Source of the DNA: JBDRNE01 sp043812935
GTDB lineage: Bacteria; Omnitrophota; Gorgyraeia; Tantalellales; Tantalellaceae
Reading direction: 5' to 3'
DNA: 12,651 nucleotides
Assembly: GCA_043812935.1 (NCBI GenBank)
Contig: JBDRLO010000012.1
Span: 1-12,651 of the forward strand
This document shows positions 6,819 to 12,651 of the stretch, piece by piece. Position numbers and translations under genes: made by a program. How positions within the stretch are numbered: the first letter of the stretch is position 1; each line of letters begins with the position of its first letter. Below the pieces are notes generated by a model. It was not told where the DNA came from. It was given only the letters and a program-made list of their open reading frames with translations, and did no database searches.

Positions 6819-7757
6819 ATGTATTATCTTATTGGCCTCAACATTCTGACATTTCTTATTTTGTTATATGTTTTGCGCAGATATTTTGAATATAAATATA
6901 GCCGTAAAACATTTCATCGTCTTATAAACCACATTAATATAGGATATTACAGGTACAGATCCCGGGATGGAGTTATTTTATCCATAAACAAGGGGTTTAT
7001 CAAGATTCTTGATCTGGAATTGAAAGAAAAAGATCTGATCGGCCGGTCTTTAAGTGAGTTATTGATTTATGTTGAAGGAGACGAAAGCATAAGGAAACGG
7101 TTAAAGGTTACGCGTGAATTAAGAAACTATGAATATCATTTTAAGACATTAAAGGGCGATGATAAATATGTGCTGCATAATTCATATATTGAAAAAGACC
7201 CTGTTACAGGGGAAGATGTGGTTGAGGCTTTGATGCAGGACATAACGGAGGAAAAGATCTCTTACGAAAAAATGCGTGAATCCCAGGAATGGTATGAAAA
7301 ACTTTTTAAAAATTCCGGAGATATAGTTATTATTTGCGGAATGAATGATTTTAAAATAGAAGAGATTAATCCGGTAATGCAGGTTATTACAGGGTTTACG
7401 GAACCGGAAATAAACGGAAAACTTTTGGAAAATATAATTCCTATTGCGGACAGAAAAGCGTTAAAAACCGTAAGGGAAGACTTATTGTTTAAAGGCGGCG
7501 CACGTTTAGAAACAAGTATAATTTGTAAAAACAACGATCCAAAAGAAGTAATAATAACTTTCAGCGCTGTACAGCTCAAAGATGACGAAGTTGTATTGGC
7601 TGTGGCTAAAGATGTCTCTGAGTTAGTTAAGGATAAGGTCGAACAAAAAATCCGTAAAAAAGAATTAGAAAATTTTTGGAAAGCTTCCATCGAGCGTGAA
7701 GAAAGAATTAAAGATTTAAGGGTTGAAGTTGAAAAATTAAAGAATAATAAAAAATAA
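6819..7757 (+). CDS. Membrane-anchored protein with two PAS domains and a coiled-coil tail
   Basis: This is a 312-residue sensor-type protein. Residues 3-20 form a hydrophobic helix that should anchor it in the inner membrane, followed by a basic stretch that keeps the rest in the cytoplasm. The first PAS-like domain is about residues 36-150, ending in the usual DIT(E)E sequence; the second is about 158-272 and has the typical pattern of an N residue, a GFT segment and an E-x-x-GK segment. Residues 275-312 are heptad-like and charged, a likely coiled coil. There is no histidine-kinase, GGDEF, EAL or other output domain. It is followed after only 12 bases by a histidine kinase, so it may pass a signal (ligand, redox or cofactor state) to that kinase by contact; this is inference. 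It has its own promoter but no visible ribosome-binding site. Confidence 0.85.
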   Translation: MYYLIGLNILTFLILLYVLRRYFEYKYSRKTFHRLINHINIGYYRYRSRDGVILSINKGFIKILDLELKEKDLIGRSLSELLIYVEGDESIRKRLKVTRELRNYEYHFKTLKGDDKYVLHNSYIEKDPVTGEDVVEALMQDITEEKISYEKMRESQEWYEKLFKNSGDIVIICGMNDFKIEEINPVMQVITGFTEPEINGKLLENIIPIADRKALKTVREDLLFKGGARLETSIICKNNDPKEVIITFSAVQLKDDEVVLAVAKDVSELVKDKVEQKIRKKELENFWKASIEREERIKDLRVEVEKLKNNKK

Positions 7758-7769
7758 AAAACTAATAGT

Positions 7770-9401
7770 ATGAAATATAATACTTTACAGACAGTTGAAG
7801 AGGATTTCTATAAACAAGATATGGCTTATCAGTCCAGGCTTCTATGTGCTTCTTTTAGAGTGCGTATAATTATCCTGTTAATCGGTGTAGTTTATGTTTC
7901 TATAGCAAGATTTGCCTTAGGTGTTGATGTCCCGTCTCAAGTTTTTACAATATTACTGATGTGGGCAGCTACTTGCGCGGTGTATTTGATCCCATTTAAA
8001 AAGCAGTTTTTTAAAACACGTAAAGGGATGGATGCTTTTCATTTTAGTTATTATTTTTTAACCGTAACATACGCGACATTTGCGTCGCATTATTTAGGTG
8101 CCGCTGAAGGTACGGCGTTTTTTGTATATTTATTTGATTTGGTTTACGCCAATGTACTTTTAAGTAGAGCACGGGGAGTTTTTGTTTCCGCGCTTATAGC
8201 CGTGTCGTATTTTTCCTTAATCTTATTGGAATACAAAAATATCATTCCGCATGAACGTTTATTTCATCCCGATGTTGCCGTATATGACAACTTTCAATAT
8301 TTTGTTACGGTAAACATAATAGTTATTGGTACTTTGTTTGGGTTCATATCATACAGTACTGGTATTTTTTGTAAGATGAAAGAAGACAGAGAAAAGAACC
8401 TGATAGATGCTAAGAATAGATCTATTGCCAAGACGAGCCAGTTAGAACAAATAACAAAAGCGCTTAGGAAAAAGATAGCGGAAAACACATATTTAAAACG
8501 CGCGGCAATGGGTTATATAGAAAAAAAAGAGTTTGAAATCGTAAGAACAAAAAAAGATCTGGAAGAACAGATCTCGAAACTGCGAAAAACACAAAACGCG
8601 ATGTTTTTAATGATACAGGATTTAAACGATATGCGCGCGCAGCTTAAAGACGCGCATGATAATCTGGAGAAAAAGGTTCAGGATAGAACAGATGAACTTT
8701 TAACAATAAGCCGTAAACTTCATAAAAGTGAACATACCGCGTTCCTGGGGAAACTCGCGAGCAGCGTAACCCATGAATTAAGGAACCCGTTGGCGGTTTT
8801 GAAAAACGCGGCATATTTTTTAGATAAAATGTTTAAAAGTAAAAAAATCGATAAAATAAAAGTTCCGAAGTACATTGAAATTATACAAAAGCAAATTTCT
8901 CTTATAGATTCGATTGTGGACGATATTATGGGGTTTGCGAAAACAAAAACCCCCGTATTAACAGAAGGGGACGTCAAAGATATTATAGAGCAGGTTATTG
9001 CGTCAATTAAAGTGCCTGAATTTATCAAAATTAAACGGCAATTTAAAAAAGTTCCAAAAATTAAGATGGACGGGACCCAGCTCATGCATGCGTTAATAAA
9101 TATTACGAATAATGCTATTATGGCTATGAGCGGCAGCGGAGAATTAACTTTCCGCACTTTACAGAAAGATAATTATGTGTGTATAGAAGTTGAAGACAAA
9201 GGTCAGGGGATTCCGGTTGACCAGCGGGATCTGATTTTTGAACCGCTTTACAGCAGTAAGCCTAAAGGTACGGGGTTGGGGCTGCCTATCGCGAAAATGA
9301 TGATAGAAAACCAGGAAGGACGTATAGAATTTGAAAGCGAACTTGGCGAAGGTACGGTTTTTAAAATATTTTTGCCCATAGTTAGGAAAGGGGACGGTTG
9401 A
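7770..9401 (+). CDS. Membrane sensor histidine kinase (six-helix sensor, HisKA, HATPase)
   Basis: This is a two-component sensor kinase of 543 residues that should autophosphorylate and pass phosphate to the receiver encoded next. About six hydrophobic helices lie in the N-terminal 200 residues (roughly 31-50, 55-76, 89-109, 113-131, 135-153 and 176-198), with short loops and no large periplasmic domain, so it probably senses within the membrane. A long charged coiled coil follows at about 205-325. The phospho-acceptor is His335 in SSVTHELRNPL (HisKA H-box). The ATPase domain has an N-box (Asn444, Asn448), a G1 box with Asp476 in DKGQGIP, and a G2 box at 500-505 (GTGLGL). All key residues are present. 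The ATG at 7770 follows a 12-base AT-only gap without a Shine-Dalgarno site; the upstream stop and the hydrophobic N-terminal region support it. It overlaps the response regulator by four bases if TTG 9398 is used. The signal is unknown. Confidence 0.93.
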   Translation: MKYNTLQTVEEDFYKQDMAYQSRLLCASFRVRIIILLIGVVYVSIARFALGVDVPSQVFTILLMWAATCAVYLIPFKKQFFKTRKGMDAFHFSYYFLTVTYATFASHYLGAAEGTAFFVYLFDLVYANVLLSRARGVFVSALIAVSYFSLILLEYKNIIPHERLFHPDVAVYDNFQYFVTVNIIVIGTLFGFISYSTGIFCKMKEDREKNLIDAKNRSIAKTSQLEQITKALRKKIAENTYLKRAAMGYIEKKEFEIVRTKKDLEEQISKLRKTQNAMFLMIQDLNDMRAQLKDAHDNLEKKVQDRTDELLTISRKLHKSEHTAFLGKLASSVTHELRNPLAVLKNAAYFLDKMFKSKKIDKIKVPKYIEIIQKQISLIDSIVDDIMGFAKTKTPVLTEGDVKDIIEQVIASIKVPEFIKIKRQFKKVPKIKMDGTQLMHALINITNNAIMAMSGSGELTFRTLQKDNYVCIEVEDKGQGIPVDQRDLIFEPLYSSKPKGTGLGLPIAKMMIENQEGRIEFESELGEGTVFKIFLPIVRKGDG

Positions 9402-9775
9402 TAACGGTGAATAATAATGGACGAAAGAAGATAGTAATTGCGGATGATAATTATGAACTTTGCGATATTTTAAAAACAATACTTGAAAGCGAAAATTATG
9501 AAGTCGCATTTGTTCATGATGGATTTGCGCTTATAGCATATTTAAAAGAAACACAGGATGTAGACGCGATTATATTGGATCTTATTATGCCGCGAAAAGG
9601 CGGTATAAGTATTTTCGAAACTGTTCGATCTGTATCCCCGGCATCAAAACTTATCATATATACAGGTTATCCTGATTATAAACATTCCATATTTGGCCGC
9701 GAAGCAGACGCTTTTGTTGATAAAACAGAAGGTGCTGAACGTTTGCTGGAAGTTTTGGAAGAACTTCTGAGTTAA
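9398..9775 (+). CDS. Single-domain response regulator (receiver only)
   Basis: This is a CheY-like receiver protein of 125 residues with no output domain. The acidic pair is Asp16-Asp17, the phosphorylation site is Asp61 (LDLIMP), Thr89 in the YTGYP segment is the switch threonine, and Lys109 in VDK is the conserved lysine. All required residues are present. It is the likely target of the kinase just upstream. The start is uncertain: TTG 9398 overlaps the kinase stop (TTGA), matching the overlap style seen elsewhere in the window, with a purine-rich GGAAAGGGG about four bases ahead; GTG 9407 would shorten it by three residues and is equally compatible. Without a DNA-binding domain it must act by binding another protein, or pass phosphate on. 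Confidence 0.9.
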   Translation: MITVNNNGRKKIVIADDNYELCDILKTILESENYEVAFVHDGFALIAYLKETQDVDAIILDLIMPRKGGISIFETVRSVSPASKLIIYTGYPDYKHSIFGREADAFVDKTEGAERLLEVLEELLS

Positions 9776-9826
9776 TCCTGAAGCTTCGTTCAGTAAATAT
9801 AAATTCTTATACAGTACACAAATAAT

Positions 9827-9861
9827 TATGTATCATTATTGTTTATAAATATTGATACATA
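9827..9861. repeat. 9-bp perfect inverted repeat after the signalling operon
   Basis: TATGTATCA at 9827-9835 is the reverse complement of TGATACATA at 9853-9861, with a 17-base AT-rich loop that can extend the stem imperfectly. It lies 51 bases after the response-regulator stop and 60 bases before the -35 of the next gene. No T-run follows, so it is not a standard terminator. It may be a regulator-binding dyad or an mRNA 3' structure. Confidence 0.45.
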
Positions 9862-9921
9862 CTCCCAATCAAAACGTTAAGTTTCCAAAAGCAAGTTAGC
9901 TTAGGTTTCTTAATCTCACAT

Positions 9922-9950
9922 TTGCGTTCATAAGCTCATTTTGCTATAAT
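9922..9950 (+). promoter_or_regulatory. Promoter with extended -10 for the secreted protein gene
   Basis: TTGCGT at 9922-9927 and TATAAT at 9945-9950 are 17 bases apart, and the -10 is preceded by TGC (9942-9944), an extended -10 element. The predicted start near 9957 gives a leader of about 44 bases that ends in a GGAG ribosome site at 9989-9992, eight bases before the ATG at 10001. Confidence 0.65.
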
Positions 9951-10000
9951 AATAATCTTAATTTAATATATGTAAAAGTTACTTATGCGGAGATTATTAT

Positions 10001-12651
10001 ATGCAAATTGGCAGAAAACCTTTGGTATTATCAAAACTAATCACATGGGTTGTAGTATTTGTCCTAAGTTTTCAAAATTCATCTTATGGCCTTGGTATTA
10101 TTCCGGTATCTAATAACCCTGTCCTAAAACGCCAGGTTATGGCGGCATTAAAACAACCAAATATTAGGTATGCCTATTCGGATTACGAAAAAAATATTCT
10201 TAGGGCAAATTGCGCTGAATGTGTTCTTTTGTCAAATGGCGGATATCTGGTTTCAGAATCTTTGTCAAATGATGATGTAAACCTTATCGGATCAGTTATT
10301 TATTCGGAAGTAAAAGCGGTTATGGAAATTCTTGAAAATGAATATAAAGAAGGCCGGAGCGTAAAATATGAGGCGATAAAAAATATAGTTTTAGATGTTT
10401 TTCCAATGCCGCCGGAAAATAAGCTTCCGGTTAATGTGTATGTTAATAAGATAATCGCCAGAGCATTTAAATATCTGATTATGACGCACAAAAAAGGAAA
10501 GATGATGCTTATAAAAGAAATGCTTTCCGACGAACAGAAGTTTTTAGATAAGGCACGGGAAATTATAAAAAAAGATAAAAATAATTGTTTTACAGATGAA
10601 TTCTGGAACAGTAATGAACGAAAAAGACAAATAAACAAAGCCCATGAAAAAGGGCAGGTATTTTATCAGGTAGCAGATCTCCCGGAATCAAAAAAAACAA
10701 ATGATATTGAACCTCAAGGGCAAATAGACAAGAAGCCTCATTTCCAGGATAATTTGGTAAACAATCTTTATTATGAATCGGACTATAATGTGAGGGTGTC
10801 CTATATAAGCCGTATAAGCCAGAGTTTTATTGACCGGATAGCTGAAAAATTGCCGGGAACCGAAAGTAATAAATTTTTAGATAAAATGGAAACAATACCG
10901 GGTTTTTTTATGTATGACGCGGAAACAGGAACATTTTTAAAAATTTATGAGGAATATTATCTTGAGTTTATTGCTTTAGCTGAAAGAGCCGGATACAAAA
11001 ACATAGAAAAAAAACTGGAGGAAATTGCTCAAATAGAATTGAGTGTTGCGGCTTGCCTTCAGAGTTCAATAGGTTTTCCGTCGTCAAGAAGTATTTATTT
11101 TAAAAATATCGGTGATCATTATTATGAAGAATTTGAAAAAATCAGTAAACATTTCAGGCTTTCTGTTCCGGATGAAATAGATTTTACAGATCCTAAACTC
11201 ATGGATTTTACTTATACCCTAATTGCCAAATTTTTTGTGTCAAAGTTACTGCAGCTTGATTCAGAAGAGTTTGGCACCCATTTTTTTCAGGATAAAGCTT
11301 TTATGAAAACTTTTGTTACAGCAATAGGTTCTATGATGGCTAATTTAAATTCGCAGTATCAGAGTTTATTAACTGAGGATGAACGGCAATTGGCTAAGGT
11401 ATATGGGAGCAGTTATTATACCTTAATGGAGAAAGAGAAAATCACAGAATATTTTTTTAACCAGTCAAATTTTAAAGAGTTCACATCTTTTACGGATTGT
11501 TTTTGGGCAAAACGGAAAGTGAAAGCTGTGTTGGGCAGCAGGCTTGTGCTTGTTGAAGACAATTACGTCAAAAGGTTAGAGATTTATTCTGCTGAAACTC
11601 AGGAAAAATTTTGGATTCAGCTTGCTCAGGCCGCAGTTGAAATTGAGGCGGCCGGTGTTAATCCGAGAGTTCTTTTATATGACTTTTTTCATTTTGGGTT
11701 TCCTCAGGGCAATAGAAATTTTACGGCTTCGGAATTTTCGGAACTAATAGATTTGGTTAAAAACACAATTCTGACAATGAAAAAGAAAAATATTGAAATT
11801 ACTCTTTATGAAAAAGACGGCGGGCCTAATACACCAACTCATTTTACCATGTTTGCATGTAAATATCTTAATGTTGACCCCTCAATAATTGTCAGGACAT
11901 TTAGAATGCATTTTGACATGGTTAAAAAAGGAATTGATTATAGTAATAGCGTTTATGCTTTTTCCCGTTTTTTGACGGAGATATATAAGTTTAAAGATGT
12001 AGAAGAAAGTTATACAGATAGAGTTTTTATTTTAGCTGAAAAACTAATTAAAAAAAATATTGATCCCGGTGTTTTCTTTAGATTTATTGAGTTGCACTAC
12101 AAAGGCAGGACACTCGAAGAAAGGTTATGGATATGTGAGGCCAATGTCAATTATCATAGCGCGCGTTATATCATCGAAACCCTTCTGGATCTCCAGACTT
12201 ATTTTCAAAAGAATGAAGTAATGTTTGAATTTTTTAGTACGATAAAAAGATTAAATTTAAAAAACGGGGATTTGCTTGCGTGGTCTTCAGCTATTTTATG
12301 GATAGTGTCGAGTTTTGGCGGGCAAGACGAAAAAAAGAGGCTTATAAATGACTATCTTAAAAAACTTGATAAAAGAAATTCTGTTAAAACACATTTAATG
12401 CAGTTTAGAAATATGCTTTTGGAAAAGTATACGGAACTAAATGATTTCGAAAAAGAAGCAATAAAGGATCTTGATACTTTTATTAAACTCTGCGGGATAT
12501 GTGAAGAGAAACATAAAAAAACCAGACCCGAAGATAATATGTTTTCAGTTTATAATAAAGCCGGAATAACTCAGGAAGAAATCAGCCGGTTATTACGGGT
12601 TACATATATCTGCCTGAAATCCAGCTGTGATGTTTATTGTACTTTTTGGCG
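10001..12651 (+). CDS. Large exported protein of unknown function (3'-partial, at least 883 residues)
   Basis: I do not recognise this gene. Reading in frame from ATG 10001 gives 883 codons with no stop before the window ends, so the 3' end is missing. The start is supported by a GGAG site at 9989-9992 and the promoter upstream. Residues 1-30 look like a signal peptide: Arg5, Lys6 and Lys12, a hydrophobic core LITWVVVFVLSF (13-24), and a possible cleavage site near SYG at 28-30, so the protein is probably secreted or periplasmic. The mature part is rich in Glu, Lys, Phe and Tyr and mostly helical, with no repeats or membrane helices that I can see. A CxxC (CGIC) occurs near residues 829-832. 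A segment reading ITQEEISRLLRV near residue 860 resembles a helix-turn-helix pattern, which would be odd in an exported protein and is probably chance. The visible sequence ends in CDVYCTFW, close to a radical-SAM cysteine motif. Confidence 0.85.
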   Translation, partial: MQIGRKPLVLSKLITWVVVFVLSFQNSSYGLGIIPVSNNPVLKRQVMAALKQPNIRYAYSDYEKNILRANCAECVLLSNGGYLVSESLSNDDVNLIGSVIYSEVKAVMEILENEYKEGRSVKYEAIKNIVLDVFPMPPENKLPVNVYVNKIIARAFKYLIMTHKKGKMMLIKEMLSDEQKFLDKAREIIKKDKNNCFTDEFWNSNERKRQINKAHEKGQVFYQVADLPESKKTNDIEPQGQIDKKPHFQDNLVNNLYYESDYNVRVSYISRISQSFIDRIAEKLPGTESNKFLDKMETIPGFFMYDAETGTFLKIYEEYYLEFIALAERAGYKNIEKKLEEIAQIELSVAACLQSSIGFPSSRSIYFKNIGDHYYEEFEKISKHFRLSVPDEIDFTDPKLMDFTYTLIAKFFVSKLLQLDSEEFGTHFFQDKAFMKTFVTAIGSMMANLNSQYQSLLTEDERQLAKVYGSSYYTLMEKEKITEYFFNQSNFKEFTSFTDCFWAKRKVKAVLGSRLVLVEDNYVKRLEIYSAETQEKFWIQLAQAAVEIEAAGVNPRVLLYDFFHFGFPQGNRNFTASEFSELIDLVKNTILTMKKKNIEITLYEKDGGPNTPTHFTMFACKYLNVDPSIIVRTFRMHFDMVKKGIDYSNSVYAFSRFLTEIYKFKDVEESYTDRVFILAEKLIKKNIDPGVFFRFIELHYKGRTLEERLWICEANVNYHSARYIIETLLDLQTYFQKNEVMFEFFSTIKRLNLKNGDLLAWSSAILWIVSSFGGQDEKKRLINDYLKKLDKRNSVKTHLMQFRNMLLEKYTELNDFEKEAIKDLDTFIKLCGICEEKHKKTRPEDNMFSVYNKAGITQEEISRLLRVTYICLKSSCDVYCTFW

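Noticed and set aside
7262..7690. 142-codon open frame on the - strand
   Set aside because: It is antisense to the second PAS domain and has no promoter, ribosome site or recognisable product.
8720..9157. 145-codon open frame on the - strand
   Set aside because: It lies wholly inside the histidine kinase, opposite the HisKA and ATPase regions with all motifs intact; it is a codon-usage shadow.
10300..10638. 112-codon open frame on the - strand
   Set aside because: The + strand frame from 10001 is open for 883 codons with signal peptide, ribosome site and promoter; the - strand frame is its shadow.

Overview
The window is AT-rich bacterial chromosomal DNA from an organism I cannot name with certainty. 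Two long proteins at the window edges resemble nothing I can name: one cytoplasmic-looking with a degenerate zincin-like motif, the other exported and at least 883 residues. Together with an anaerobe-type flavoprotein/DUF1667 gene set and a PAS/histidine-kinase/receiver module, this resembles deep-branching anaerobic lineages such as Omnitrophota (OP3) or Elusimicrobiota. That assignment is inference from style, not from a marker gene. All genes recognised lie on the + strand. I saw no tRNA, rRNA, CRISPR array, insertion sequence or transposase.

Layout: (1) 2-1603, the end of a large uncharacterised protein. (2) 1771-6229, a tightly packed five-gene operon: a GlpA/LhgO-type FAD oxidoreductase with a C-terminal BFD-like [2Fe-2S] domain, an NAD-type FAD oxidoreductase, a DUF1667 (COG3862) four-cysteine protein, the rRNA/tRNA methyltransferase RlmN, and a HAD phosphatase of the phosphoserine-phosphatase type. 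Neighbouring genes overlap by 8, 4, 4 and 4 bases. A good promoter (TTGCAA-17-TATGAT) precedes the operon and a perfect 12-bp hairpin terminator ends it. (3) 6258-6818, about 560 bases without a convincing gene, holding a second inverted repeat, a short start-less open frame that may be a gene remnant, a small hairpin and a promoter. (4) 6819-9775, a signalling operon: membrane-anchored double-PAS protein, six-helix membrane histidine kinase, and single-domain response regulator. (5) 9776-10000, an intergenic region with a dyad and an extended -10 promoter. (6) 10001 to the right edge, the secreted large protein, cut by the window end.

How the genes work together: the first three operon genes match the conserved set of GlpA-like dehydrogenase, FAD/NAD oxidoreductase and CxxC-pair protein known next to glycerol-phosphate metabolism in Clostridia and Thermotogae. 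They probably form one electron-transfer dehydrogenase that passes electrons from an alpha-hydroxy or glycerol-phosphate substrate through flavin and Fe-S centres. The signalling module probably reads a membrane or redox signal and ends in a receiver without a DNA-binding domain.

The most surprising points are an in-frame TAA at 4785-4787 inside an otherwise intact rlmN, three promoters sharing a TTGC-type -35 exactly 17 bases from the -10, a HExxE-like motif in both the first protein and the non-coding remnant, and a near-miss radical-SAM motif at the right edge.
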